Source: Metridium senile (lineage: Eukaryota; Cnidaria; Anthozoa; Actiniaria; Metridiidae). Taken from it: DNA of 64,000 bases. The notes beneath the pieces are model-generated. The model did no database searches, was not told the DNA's origin, and saw nothing but the letters and a program-made list of their open reading frames with translations. The translations under genes were made by a program, and so were the position numbers. How positions within the stretch are numbered: position 1 is the first letter of the stretch; each line of letters opens with the position of its first letter. The stretch is from contig OX459101.1 in the NCBI GenBank assembly GCA_949775045.1, positions 891,501-955,500 on the forward strand, given 5' to 3'. This document shows, piece by piece, positions 36,332 to 47,508 of this stretch.

Positions 36332-36740
36332 TTAAAGCTACACGGAAAGAAGAGAAGTTGAAACAAGGATGTGAGGTCACTGGGAATCGAACTCGGGACC
36401 TATCGCACAGAACGCCGCGCACTAACCAACTGTGCCATCCTTGCTTCTTATATGGTCATCAGCATAAGCATTACGATTAATACTTATGAAATAAAATATA
36501 ACGTTTAAGAAAATATTGAAAGTAAACGGCCAAGAACGCTACCCTGGGGAACACCATGGTCATTGTTCTTCAAAGTTGAGAATGTATAACCTACTCTCAC
36601 TCTTTGCTATCTGGCCTTGAGGTAGTCTTGTACAAGCGAGTAGCTTTTGTCGTCTTGCCCATACGCCTTCAATTTGGCAATTAGGAGGTCGTGGGAAGGC
36701 TGTCAGAAGCCTTTCACAGGTCCATAGCAACCATTGCAAC
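35773..36740 (-). mobile_element. Degraded LINE reverse transcriptase, interrupted by a SINE
   Basis: Read on the minus strand from about 36700: 'AYGQDDKSYSLVQDYL', then 'DHGVPQGSVLG' (the reverse transcriptase VPQGS motif), then, beyond the SINE, 'VNWFKHNGLMANPDKSQ' and 'FKKVNSQLNVLRRFK', 'LYKAFILSHFLYCSHVWNFC'. These are consecutive parts of a non-LTR reverse transcriptase with several internal stops. The copy is inactive. Confidence 0.75.
36237..36444 (-). mobile_element. tRNA-derived SINE nested in a LINE
   Basis: On the minus strand the head GCAAGGATGGCACAGTTGG (box A) is followed by GAGTTCGATTCCC (box B) at tRNA-like spacing. The body ends near CTGGAAGATCAGC. LINE coding sequence resumes on both sides. 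Confidence 0.75.
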
Positions 36741-36772
36741 AACTCTGTATCTCAGTCCATATAAGGTACTAT

Positions 36773-36992
36773 GTAACAGAGGGCTTGACTATTAGATAAT
36801 CTATGTCCATATAAGGTTCGTTCTCTTGTAATTTGTGTAGGTTATTACTAGTTAATTAATCTTACCTCTCATGACGTATAACAGAGGGCGTGACTATTAG
36901 ATAATCTATGTCCATATAAGGTTCGTTCTCTTGTAATTTGTGTAGTTTATTACTAGTTAATTAATTTTACCTCTCATGACGTAACAGAGGGC
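36773..36992. repeat. Tandem duplication, about 115-bp unit x 2
   Basis: TTGACTATTAGATAATCTAT / GTGACTATTAGATAATCTAT, TCCATATAAGGTTCGTTCTC and CTAGTTAATTAA recur in order. It immediately precedes the first unit of the large array. Confidence 0.75.
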
Positions 36993-38368
36993 ATATAACC
37001 TCTTTCAATTTATTAATAATCTGTGTATTGTGGATCTCATTTCACGGTTTTCGAGGTTAAATCAGAGCATTGATGTTTTTTTTAATTTTTGAGTGTTTCA
37101 AGAGAAGGAAAAATTAAAAGGTAACATTACAAAATAACAGATAAAAACTTACGTCATGTTAAAGTTTTTATTACAATAGAAACTTGTTTTTTTTTTTTGG
37201 AAAATACTGGAAAATGCTTTCTCCAATATAATTAACGTAATTAGTTCACCTAGACCTTAATCTATGATTGTCACACCTTTAAAAAAGGTTAATTACTCAC
37301 GTGGTTCCACATCATAGCTATTTCAACCAATCAGGTTCTACAACATGACGTCATAGGATTCAACATCAGATGTTTTTACCACAGGTAATCCAACTCAATC
37401 AGTTGTAGATTATTCCCCTGAAAGTATCCATAATGGTTTGATCAAAAATCCTGAACTAACAGGCCTCACAAGATAGCATCATTTCACTACCAGTTCCAGA
37501 ATACTTGACGATTTGCTTATAATATTCATGTATTTTTATTAATTATACTTCAAAAATCGTTGCGGCAATCAAAGCTACAGTCCACACTATGAAGCCTGCA
37601 AAGGATGTCGGTATCTATTCTCTCGTTGAGACCCACACTGCCCTTTGGTCTTGGGATGCACTATTCAATATTCAACGTTTTTTAAAGTAGTTGTATCTTT
37701 AGCCGTGGAAAACAGTATAAAATTGATATACCATCTATACGATTTCTAGAGATTTGCGACTGATCGACATTTGATTTCAGAGTTTTTTTGTGGTTGTTGT
37801 TGTGCACAATATTACTTTTCAAGGTTAAAGCTGTGCTCGATTTTTTTTTGGGGGGAGGGGGAGAATCCGGGGGGAGAATCTTGCCAGCAACACCCCCAAC
37901 CCCCCTCCCTCATCATGGTCCGTCGCCAACTACTCGTTCTTCAAGATGTGGAGGCCCCGATTACATGTTGCTTTTCAGCCCAGTTACGCTATACGAAAGC
38001 TGAAACGTCAGCCTGGTCTCTCAAGAAAACGCCTATAAGCTGACTTTTCGATTACACGAATATGCTTTCAGCCCTGGCTGAATTCAATCCCGGTGAAAAG
38101 ATCTATACTGGTTCCTGCTGCAAATTGCACCTAAATATAGTGATCTGTACATGTTCCTAATTTTGAAAATGGGGAGGTTGTGAAATGTGCTATATACGCA
38201 CCATTTTACACATTGGATTTGAATGATTTGTTGATTCGATGGAATGTTTATACCTTCATTGAAAATACTCTATTAATTTACATAAAGCAGAGAATATATC
38301 ATTTTAATAGTTTATTTTTCAAAATAAACAATCATTTTCACAAATATTATCTTTAGGATAACTATATT

Positions 38369-39756
38369 AGAACTATACTATAGTAGAAGCTGCCCTTCAG
38401 AAACTCCAAGCAGATGACACATTACCATCGCGAACCAGCCTATCACCATCTCAAGTCGCCCACCTTCTAGAATTTACTTTAACATCTACATACTTTATGT
38501 ATGAAAATCGCTTTTACGAACAGCAAGAGGGGGCGGCTATGGGCAGTCCTGTCTCTGCCGTCATTGCCCACTTATACATGGAGACCTTCGAAGAGCAAGC
38601 CCTACAGTCGTGTGACCAAGAACACAGACCGAGAGTTTGGAAACGCTACGTCGACGATACCTTTGTTGTTGTGAACAGATCACACGTAGATAGCCTACTT
38701 GTCCATCTGAACAGCCAACAAGATTCCATCTGTTTCACCATGGAAACCGAGAATGACAACAAGATCGCCTTTCTCGACACCTTAGTACACAGGGATCCCA
38801 ACGGCCGTCTCTACACAAGCGTCTACAGAAAATCCACCCATACAGACCAGTACCTTGCGTATGACTCACACCACCCCAAGTCAGTAAAACGCGGAGTTGT
38901 GAAATGTTTATACGACAGAGCGTCTCGCGTCGTTACTAAACCAAACGGCATGGTAAGTGAAAAACAACATCTCGCTTCAGCTCTTAATTCTAATGGTTAT
39001 CCTACACCTTTCTTGCAGAGAGTTACCAAGACCCGTCCAGCCCGCCAGAAAGAACAACAGACTCACAGATCCTTAGCTGTACTACCTTTCGTAGATGGAG
39101 TATCTCAAGAGTCTAAGCCGTTGCCTTCAACATCATGGCATTCGCACAGTCTTTAGATCTGATACGACTCTATGCAAACACTTTGTAAGACCGAAAGACC
39201 CAATACCATTTGAAAGGAAAGACAGCGTAGTCTACAGGATTCCATGCGGTGAATGCGACAAAGTTTACATCGGAGAAACCGGAAGACCCGTGAATGAAAG
39301 ACTGAAAGAACACCAAAGAGATGTAAGACTGGCCCGTACCGAGACCTCAGCCGTAGCCGAACATGCCCACAAGACCGGACACAACCTGAGCTGGAAAGAC
39401 GTCAAATACATCGACCAAGACGTACATTGGCACACACGCAGAGTTAAGGAAGCCATTCAGATCCGACTACACCCTAACAACATCAATAGGGATTGCGGCA
39501 TCGATCTACCGGAAGCGTGGATACCAACAATCAAAAAGCATGCTGGGACATCAAGCGTCAGCCAATCACAGCGCCGATAATCCGACGAAAAGTATATAAG
39601 ACAACCATCATCCAGTCTACACCATCGCCTGATGAAGACTAGCATATTGCAGTCGAAACGTCGCGGTATTTCTACCAATGACCTCAATCGTGAGACAATT
39701 GATTAAGTATCCTTTTAATTTCACATTCCACGATGAATAAATTTTTTCCTTCTATT
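38369..39756 (+). mobile_element. Penelope-like retroelement, 5'-truncated (array unit 1)
   Basis: The 1388-bp insert is flanked by 12-bp target duplications GATAACTATATT (38357-38368 and 39757-39768). Coding starts at the truncated edge (38371). The reverse transcriptase part shows 'AAMGSPVSAVIAHLYME', 'KRYVDDTFVVV' (catalytic YVDD) and 'IAFLDTLVHR'. From 39095, in a different frame, a GIY-YIG endonuclease follows: 'VYRIPCGECDKVYIGETGR', 'RLKEHQ', 'AEHAHKTGH', 'INRDCGIDLPEAW', stop at 39580. The order RT then GIY-YIG is diagnostic of Penelope-like elements. The N-terminal part of the RT is missing and a frameshift at about 39105-39120 separates the domains, so the copy cannot be autonomous. 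A 3' UTR with a hammerhead-like core follows. Confidence 0.88.
39625..39666 (+). ncRNA. Hammerhead-ribozyme-like core in Penelope 3' UTR (unit 1)
   Basis: The core CTGATGA (39629-39635) and GAAA (39655-39658) flank a stem II of GACT/AGTC (39637-39640 with 39651-39654, loop of 10). Stem I TCGC (39625-39628) pairs with GCGG (39663-39666, one G-U). Helix III would be the self-complementary ACGT (39658-39661) before the C, which fits a dimeric hammerhead as described for Penelope-like elements. One extra A lies between CTGATGA and stem II. Activity is not shown. Confidence 0.6.
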
Positions 39757-40001
39757 GATAACTATATTGTATCATTTATGTACATTGATAAATCTATAAC
39801 AATCTTGCATAGCAAATCTTAGTTTTCATTTCGTTTTTACCAGAAAACTTTCCCTTTTATATGAGTATGTGATGTTTGACGGAGAAAACCAATCTATGCT
39901 TCCCTCCCAGTATATTGATAACCCAATTCTCAGTCTCATTATTCTCACATTTCATTCAGTATCTTTGCAAAGCTGTCCCCTTTCCTTTTTTTGTTGAAAG
40001 T

Positions 40002-40691
40002 TTATTTTATTGCAAAATATTTGGTCTTTTCTTGTACGAACCCATCCGAACGAGAGACTAGGAATTTCCTCCATGACGATGAAGGCTTGGGCTGTTCTAC
40101 AAAAATGGTTTCTTCGTTCTCGCTGTCATACTCTCGGCCAAAACGCTTGATGAATACGCGAGCTTGCGTTCTTTCTTGGTGAGGATCACTTGAGAATTCG
40201 CAGATGGCATTTCTACGTGGGCTTTTAAGGGTTCTTTCTTCATCTTTAGATGGTGGCATTAGATGGTTGGTCTTTACCTTCAGGGAGCTGCCACTTTGGT
40301 GTTTGGTTCCTTCCTTCTTATCTTTCTTCCTGGTGCTTGATTGTCGTGGTATTCTTGCGGCGTCCGAAGAGCTGAACTCTGTTGGCGATTTCTTCCCTTT
40401 CCTCTTCCCTTTTCCATCTTTTGTGTTCTTAGGTTGAACGTCAAGGCTTGGCAATCTGACAGAAAGAATGTTTACCTGTCTAATATGGGGCGGTTGTTTG
40501 GCTGGACATATTTCTTGCTGATCTCTTCGCAAAGATTTGCAGGATGACATAAGAAGAGCGATTCTCCTTCGTTCCTTGTCGATCTCCTCCCCTATTCGTT
40601 CTCTAACATCCCCAAAGATTGCGGCATTTCTGTTGGAGTAAAAGTCGATTAGCTCGTGAAGGTCAGAGTCTGATATATTAGGACCGGCCAT
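40002..40691 (-). CDS. Array gene copy 1: unknown basic 229-aa protein
   Basis: An intronless frame of 229 aa starts at the ATG at 40691; the frame is open further upstream but only through the promoter region, with no earlier ATG. Residues 1-60 are acidic/amphipathic with a likely helical stretch ending in 'ERRRIALLM'. Residues about 90-125 are strongly basic with a nuclear-localisation-like 'GKGKRKGKK' and 'RKKDKK', Ser-rich around them. The C-terminal third ('ARVFIKRFGREYDSENEETI', then 'KPSSSWRKFLVSRSD') is the most conserved among copies. No signal peptide, membrane segment or known domain was recognised. A nuclear or nucleic-acid-binding role is inference from composition only. It could be a lineage-specific host gene or a gene of an unrecognised mobile element. 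Confidence 0.6.
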   Translation of the reverse strand: MAGPNISDSDLHELIDFYSNRNAAIFGDVRERIGEEIDKERRRIALLMSSCKSLRRDQQEICPAKQPPHIRQVNILSVRLPSLDVQPKNTKDGKGKRKGKKSPTEFSSSDAARIPRQSSTRKKDKKEGTKHQSGSSLKVKTNHLMPPSKDEERTLKSPRRNAICEFSSDPHQERTQARVFIKRFGREYDSENEETIFVEQPKPSSSWRKFLVSRSDGFVQEKTKYFAIK

Positions 40692-40734
40692 AATGATGAT
40701 TTCACTAGTGTCTCTATAGCTTGAACTGACTCCC

Positions 40735-40793
40735 CTTTTATACTCTGCGCATGTTGTTTTCAACACATGTTGTTTTTAACTCTTCTGACCAAT
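40735..40793 (-). promoter_or_regulatory. TATA/CCAAT promoter of array gene copy 1
   Basis: On the coding strand a TATAAAAGGGG box (40742-40732) lies about 45 nt upstream of the ATG, with GAGTCAGTTC just below as a possible initiator. An inverted CCAAT box (GATTGGTC, 40793-40787) lies about 45 nt further upstream. The same arrangement occurs in copies 2 (about 44850-44908), 3 (about 47552-47610) and 4 (about 50148-50208). Confidence 0.6.
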
Positions 40794-42483
40794 CACGTTA
40801 TTTCTTTTTAATTACAATCAAAACAGTAACGTCAGATTCTAATTAATTAGACACATCTGTGTGAAAAACAAATTCTATTTAAAAACTATGAAGTTGTTTG
40901 CCTGTAAAAAAGTCAACTTTTGCTTGATCATGAAACTGTTCTTCCTGGTCAATTTCTAAAAGTGAGCTGGGTTTTTTTAAATAGTATTATAGACTTTTTA
41001 TTCCTGATCTGGCATGCAACTATATTCAAATTCATTGATCTCCATCCTTGGTTTTTGCAACGGACAGTAGAATATCTAGAAATTTCAGAAAAACTGAGTT
41101 CAGTGTTACATATAATGTCTTTCAATTTATTAATAATCTGTGTATTGTGGATCTCATTTCACGGTTTTCGAGGTTAAATCAGAGCATTGATGTTTTTTTT
41201 AATTTTTGAGTGTTTCAAGAGAAGGAAAAATTAAAAGGTAACATTACAAAATAACAGATAAAAACTTACGTCATGTTAAAGTTTTTATTACAATAGAAAC
41301 TTGTTTTTTTTTTGGAAAATACTGGAAAATGCTTTCTCCAATATAATTAACGTAATTAGTTCACCTAGACCTTAATCTATGATTGTCACACCTTTAAAAA
41401 AGGTTAATTACTCACGTGGTTCCACATCATAGCTATTTCAACCAATCAGGTTCTACAACATGACGTCATAGGATTCAACATCAGATGTTTTTACCACAGG
41501 TAATCCAACTCAATCAGTTGTAGATTATTCCCCTGAAAGTATCCATAATGGTTTGATCAAAAATCCTGAACTAACAGGCCTCACAAGATAGCATCATTTC
41601 ACTACCAGTTCCAGAATACTTGACGATTTGCTTATAATATTCATGTATTTTTATTAATTATACTTCAAAAATCGTTGCGGCAATCAAAGCTACAGTCCAC
41701 ACTATGAAGCCTGCAAAGGATGTCGGTATCTATTCTCTCGTTGAGACCCACACTGCCCTTTGGTCTTGGGATGCACTATTCAATATTCAACGTTTTTTAA
41801 AGTAGTTGTATCTTTAGCCGTGGAAAACAGTATAAAATTGATATACCATCTATACGATTTCTAGAGATTTGCGACTGATCGACATTTGATTTCAGAGTTT
41901 TTTTGTGGTTGTTGTTGTGCACAATATTACTTTTCAAGGTTAAAGCTGTGCTCGATTTTTTTTTGGGGGGAGGGGGAGAATCCGGGGGGAGAATCTTGCC
42001 AGCAACACCCCCAACCCCCCTCCCTCATCATGGTCCGTCGCCAACTACTCGTTCTTCAAGATGTGGAGGCCCCGATTACATGTTGCTTTTCAGCCCAGTT
42101 ACGCTATACGAAAGCTGAAACGTCAGCCTGGTCTCTCAAGAAAACGCCTATAAGCTGACTTTTCGATTACACGAATATGCTTTCAGCCCTGGCTGAATTC
42201 AATCCCGGTGAAAAGATCTATACTGGTTCCTGCTGCAAATTGCACCTAAATATAGTGATCTGTACATGTTCCTAATTTTGAAAATGGGGAGGTTGTGAAA
42301 TGTGCTATATACGCACCATTTTACACATTGGATTTGAATGATTTGTTGATTCGATGGAATGTTTATACCTTCATTGAAAATACTCTATTAATTTACATAA
42401 AGCAGAGAATATATCATTTTAATAGTTTATTTTTCAAAATAAACAATCATTTTCACAAATATTATCTTTAGGATAACTATATT

Positions 42484-43871
42484 AGAACTATACTATAGTA
42501 GAAGCTGCCCTTCAGAAACTCCAAGCAGATGACACATTACCATCGCGAACCAGCCTATCACCATCTCAAGTCGCCCACCTTCTAGAATTTACTTTAACAT
42601 CTACATACTTTATGTATGAAAATCGCTTTTACGAACAGCAAGAGGGGGCGGCTATGGGCAGTCCTGTCTCTGCCGTCATTGCCCACTTATACATGGAGAC
42701 CTTCGAAGAGCAAGCCCTACAGTCGTGTGACCAAGAACACAGACCGAGAGTTTGGAAACGCTACGTCGACGATACCTTTGTTGTTGTGAACAGATCACAC
42801 GTAGATAGCCTACTTGTCCATCTGAACAGCCAACAAGATTCCATCTGTTTCACCATGGAAACCGAGAATGACAACAAGATCGCCTTTCTCGACACCTTAG
42901 TACACAGGGATCCCAACGGCCGTCTCTACACAAGCGTCTACAGAAAATCCACCCATACAGACCAGTACCTTGCGTATGACTCACACCACCCCAAGTCAGT
43001 AAAACGCGGAGTTGTGAAATGTTTATACGACAGAGCGTCTCGCGTCGTTACTAAACCAAACGGCATGGTAAGTGAAAAACAACATCTCGCTTCAGCTCTT
43101 AATTCTAATGGTTATCCTACACCTTTCTTGCAGAGAGTTACCAAGACCCGTCCAGCCCGCCAGAAAGAACAACAGACTCACAGATCCTTAGCTGTACTAC
43201 CTTTCGTAGATGGAGTATCTCAAGAGTCTAAGCCGTTGCCTTCAACATCATGGCATTCGCACAGTCTTTAGATCTGATACGACTCTATGCAAACACTTTG
43301 TAAGACCGAAAGACCCAATACCATTTGAAAGGAAAGACAGCGTAGTCTACAGGATTCCATGCGGTGAATGCGACAAAGTTTACATCGGAGAAACCGGAAG
43401 ACCCGTGAATGAAAGACTGAAAGAACACCAAAGAGATGTAAGACTGGCCCGTACCGAGACCTCAGCCGTAGCCGAACATGCCCACAAGACCGGACACAAC
43501 CTGAGCTGGAAAGACGTCAAATACATCGACCAAGACGTACATTGGCACACACGCAGAGTTAAGGAAGCCATTCAGATCCGACTACACCCTAACAACATCA
43601 ATAGGGATTGCGGCATCGATCTACCGGAAGCGTGGATACCAACAATCAAAAAGCATGCTGGGACATCAAGCGTCAGCCAATCACAGCGCCGATAATCCGA
43701 CGAAAAGTATATAAGACAACCATCATCCAGTCTACACCATCGCCTGATGAAGACTAGCATATTGCAGTCGAAACGTCGCGGTATTTCTACCAATGACCTC
43801 AATCGTGAGACAATTGATTAAGTATCCTTTTAATTTCACATTCCACGATGAATAAATTTTTTCCTTCTATT
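42484..43871 (+). mobile_element. Penelope-like retroelement, 5'-truncated (array unit 2)
   Basis: Same insert as in unit 1, offset by exactly 4115 bp, with the same 12-bp target duplications (42472-42483 and 43872-43883), same truncation point and same RT/GIY-YIG frame break. The copy therefore arose by duplication of the whole unit, not by a second insertion. Confidence 0.88.
43740..43781 (+). ncRNA. Hammerhead-ribozyme-like core in Penelope 3' UTR (unit 2)
   Basis: Identical to 39625-39666: CTGATGA, GACT/AGTC stem and CGAAACGTC. Confidence 0.6.
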
Positions 43872-44116
43872 GATAACTATATTGTATCATTTATGTACAT
43901 TGATAAATCTATAACAATCTTGCATAGCAAATCTTAGTTTTCATTTCGTTTTTACCAGAAAACTTTCCCTTTTATATGAGTATGTGATGTTTGACGGAGA
44001 AAACCAATCTATGCTTCCCTCCCAGTATATTGATAACCCAATTCTCAGTCTCATTATTCTCACATTTCATTCAGTATCTTTGCAAAGCTGTCCCCTTTCC
44101 TTTTTTTGTTGAAAGT

Positions 44117-44806
44117 TTATTTTATTGCAAAATATTTGGTCTTTTCTTGTACGAACCCATCCGAACGAGAGACTAGGAATTTCCTCCATGACGATGAAGG
44201 CTTGGGCTGTTCTACAAAAATGGTTTCTTCGTTCTCGCTGTCATACTCTCGGCCAAAACGCTTGATGAATACGCGAGCTTGCGTTCTTTCTTGGTGAGGA
44301 TCACTTGAGAATTCGCAGATGGCATTTCTACGTGGGCTTTTAAGGGTTCTTTCTTCATCTTTAGATGGTGGCATTAGATGGTTGGTCTTTACCTTCAGGG
44401 AGCTGCCACTTTGGTGTTTGGTTCCTTCCTTCTTATCTTTCTTCCTGGTGCTTGATTGTCGTGGTATTCTTGCGGCGTCCGAAGAGCTGAACTCTGTTGG
44501 CGATTTCTTCCCTTTCCTCTTCCCTTTTCCATCTTTTGTGTTCTTAGGTTGAACGTCAAGGCTTGGCAATCTGACAGAAAGAATGTTTACCTGTCTAATA
44601 TGGGGCGGTTGTTTGGCTGGACATATTTCTTGCTGATCTCTTCGCAAAGATTTGCAGGATGACATAAGAAGAGCGATTCTCCTTCGTTCCTTGTCGATCT
44701 CCTCCCCTATTCGTTCTCTAACATCCCCAAAGATTGCGGCATTTCTGTTGGAGTAAAAGTCGATTAGCTCGTGAAGGTCAGAGTCTGATATATTAGGACC
44801 GGCCAT
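44117..44806 (-). CDS. Array gene copy 2: unknown basic 229-aa protein
   Basis: The protein is identical to copy 1, starting at the ATG at 44806. Promoter boxes are unchanged. The identity reflects very recent unit duplication or conversion, so it adds no independent evidence of constraint. Confidence 0.6.
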   Translation of the reverse strand: MAGPNISDSDLHELIDFYSNRNAAIFGDVRERIGEEIDKERRRIALLMSSCKSLRRDQQEICPAKQPPHIRQVNILSVRLPSLDVQPKNTKDGKGKRKGKKSPTEFSSSDAARIPRQSSTRKKDKKEGTKHQSGSSLKVKTNHLMPPSKDEERTLKSPRRNAICEFSSDPHQERTQARVFIKRFGREYDSENEETIFVEQPKPSSSWRKFLVSRSDGFVQEKTKYFAIK

Positions 44807-46818
44807 AATGATGATTTCACTAGTGTCTCTATAGCTTGAACTGACTCCCCTTTTATACTCTGCGCATGTTGTTTTCAACACATGTTGTTTTTAACTCTTC
44901 TGACCAATCACGTTATTTCTTTTTAATTACAATCAAAACAGTAACGTCAGATTCTAATTAATTAGACACATCTGTGTGAAAAACAAATTCTATTTAAAAA
45001 CTATGAAGTTGTTTGCCTGTAAAAAAGTCAACTTTTGCTTGATCATGAAACTGTTCTTCCTGGTCAATTTCTAAAAGTGAGCTGGGTTTTTTTAAATAGT
45101 ATTATAGACTTTTTATTCCTGATCTGGCATGCAACTATATTCAAATTCATTGATCTCCATCCTTGGTTTTTGCAACGGACAGTAGAATATCTAGAAATTT
45201 CAGAAAAACTGAGTTCAGTGTTACATATAATGTCTTTCAATTTATTAATAATCTGTGTATTGTGGATCTCATTTCACGGTTTTCGAGGTTAAATCAGAGC
45301 ATTGATGTTTTTTTTAATTTTTGAGTGTTTCAAGAGAAGGAAAAATTAAAAGGTAACATTACAAAATAACAGATAAAAACTTACGTCATGTTAAAGTTTT
45401 TATTACAATAGAAACTTGTTTTTTTTTTGGAAAATACTGGAAAATGCTTTCTCCAATATAATTAACGTAATTAGTTCACCTAGACCTTAATCTATGATTG
45501 TCACACCCTTAAAAAAGGTTAATTACTCACGTGGTTCCACATCATAGCTATCTCAACCAATCAGGTTCTACAACATGACGTCATAGGTTTTTTACCACAG
45601 GTAATCCAACTCAATCAGTTGTAGATTATTCCCCTGAAAGTATCCATAATGGTTTGATCAAAAATCCTAAAATAACAGGCTTCTTACAAGATAGCATAAT
45701 TTCACTACCAGTACCAGAATGCTTGACGAATTGCCTCTATTATTAATGTATTTTTATTAATTATACTTCAAAAATCGTTGCGGCAATCAAAGCTACAGTC
45801 CACACTATGAAGCCTGCAAAGGATGTCGGTATATATTCTCTTGTTGAGACCCGCACTGCCCTTTGGTCTTGGAATGCACTATTCAATATTCAACGTTTTT
45901 TAAAGTAGTTGTATCTTTAGCCGTGGAAAACAGTATAAAATTGATATACCATCTATACGATTTCTAGAGATTTCTACTGATCGACATTTTATTTCAGAGT
46001 TGTTGTTTTTTGTTTTGTTGTGCACGATATTATTTTTCAAGGTTAAAGCTGTGCTCGATTTTTTTGGGGGGAGGGGGAGAATCCGGGGGGAGAATCTTGC
46101 CAGCAACACCCCCAACCCTCCCCTCTTCATGGTCCGTCGCTAACTACTCGTTCTTCAAGATAGTGAGGCTCCGATTACACGTTGATTTTCAGCCCAGTTA
46201 CGCTATACGAAAGCTGAAACGTCAGCCTGGTCTCTCAAGAAAACGCCTATAACAATGACTTTTCGATTACACGAAGATGCTTTCAGCCCGGACTGAATTC
46301 AATCCCGGTGAAAAGATCCATCCTGGTTCCTGCTGCAAATTGCAACTAAATATAGTGATCTGTACATGTTCCTAATTTTGAAAATGGGGAGGTTGTGAAA
46401 TGTGCTATATACGCACCATATTACACATTGGATTTGAATGATTTATTGATTCGATGGAATGTTTATACCTTCATTGAAAATACTCTATTCATTTACATAA
46501 AGCAGAGAATATAACATTTGAACAGTTTATTTTTCAAAATAAACAATCATTTTCACAAATATTATCTTTAGGATAACTATATTGTATCATTTATGTACAT
46601 TGATAAATCTATAACAATCTTGCATAGCAAATCTTAGTTTTCATTTCGTTTTTTTACCAGAAAACTTTCCCTTTTATATGAGTATGTGATGTTTGACGGA
46701 GAAAACCAATCTATGCTTCCCTCCCAGTATATTGATAACCCAATTCTCAGTCTCATTATTCTCACATTTCATTCAGTATCTTTGCAAAGCTGTCCCCTTT
46801 CCTTTTTTTGCTGAAAGT

Positions 46819-47508
46819 TTATTTTATTGCAAAATATTTGGTCTTTTCTTGTACGAACCCATCCGAACGAGAGACTAGGAATTTCCTCCATGACGATGAA
46901 GGCTTGGGCTGTTCTACAAAAATGGTTTCTTCGTTCTCGCTGTCATACTCTCGGCCAAAACGCTTGATGAATACGCGAGCTTGCGTTCTTTCTTGGTGAG
47001 GATCACTTGAGAATTCGCAGATGGCATTTCTACGTGGGCTTTTAAGGGTTCTTTCTTCATCTTTAGATGGTGGCATAAGATGGTTGGTCTTTACCTTCAG
47101 GGAGCTGTCACTTTGGTGTTTGGTTCCTTCCTTCTTATCTTTCTTCCTGGTGCTTGATTGTCGTGGTATTCTTGCGGCGTCCGAAGAGCTGAACTCTGTT
47201 GGCGATTTCTTCCCTTTCCTCTTCCCTTTTCCATCTTTTGTGTTCTTAGGTTGAACGTCAAGGCTTGGCAATCTGACAGAAAGAATGTTTACCTGTCTAA
47301 TATGGGGCGGTTGTTTGGCTGGACATATTTCTTGCTGATCTCTTCGCAAAGATTTGCAGGATGACATAAGAAGAGCGATTCTCCTTCGTTCCTTGTCGAT
47401 CTCCTCCCCTATTCGTTCTCTAACATCCCCAAAGATTGCGGCATTTCTGTTGGAGTAAAAGTCGATTAGCTCGTGAAGGTCAGAGTCTGATATATTAGGA
47501 CCGGCCAT
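46819..47508 (-). CDS. Array gene copy 3: unknown basic 229-aa protein
   Basis: This copy differs from copies 1 and 2 by one residue (Gly to Asp in the 'HQSGSSL' region). It sits in the shorter unit that never received the Penelope insertion. Its flanks carry visibly more differences than the frame itself, which is mildly suggestive of selection on the protein or of gene conversion over the gene. Confidence 0.6.
   Translation of the reverse strand: MAGPNISDSDLHELIDFYSNRNAAIFGDVRERIGEEIDKERRRIALLMSSCKSLRRDQQEICPAKQPPHIRQVNILSVRLPSLDVQPKNTKDGKGKRKGKKSPTEFSSSDAARIPRQSSTRKKDKKEGTKHQSDSSLKVKTNHLMPPSKDEERTLKSPRRNAICEFSSDPHQERTQARVFIKRFGREYDSENEETIFVEQPKPSSSWRKFLVSRSDGFVQEKTKYFAIK

Larger units (their letters stand above)
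33579..36990. other. Spacer between gene C and the tandem array
   Basis: No host gene recognised. Contents: an AT-rich stretch to 35.2 kb, a perfect 19-bp-arm palindrome (35293-35344), a LINE split by a SINE (35773-36740), and a roughly 115-bp tandem duplication before the array. Confidence 0.5.

Noticed and set aside
36361..36444. Functional tRNA gene (minus strand)
   Set aside because: Box A and B are present, but the sequence runs on into a SINE body and no clean acceptor stem is visible.
37771..38043. 90-aa plus-strand frame repeated in the array units
   Set aside because: Frames shift or truncate in units 3 and 4, and it crosses G/T runs; not conserved as protein.
40692..40766. 25-residue N-terminal extension of the array protein
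   Set aside because: There is no ATG; the frame runs back through the TATA box, so the start is the ATG at 40691.
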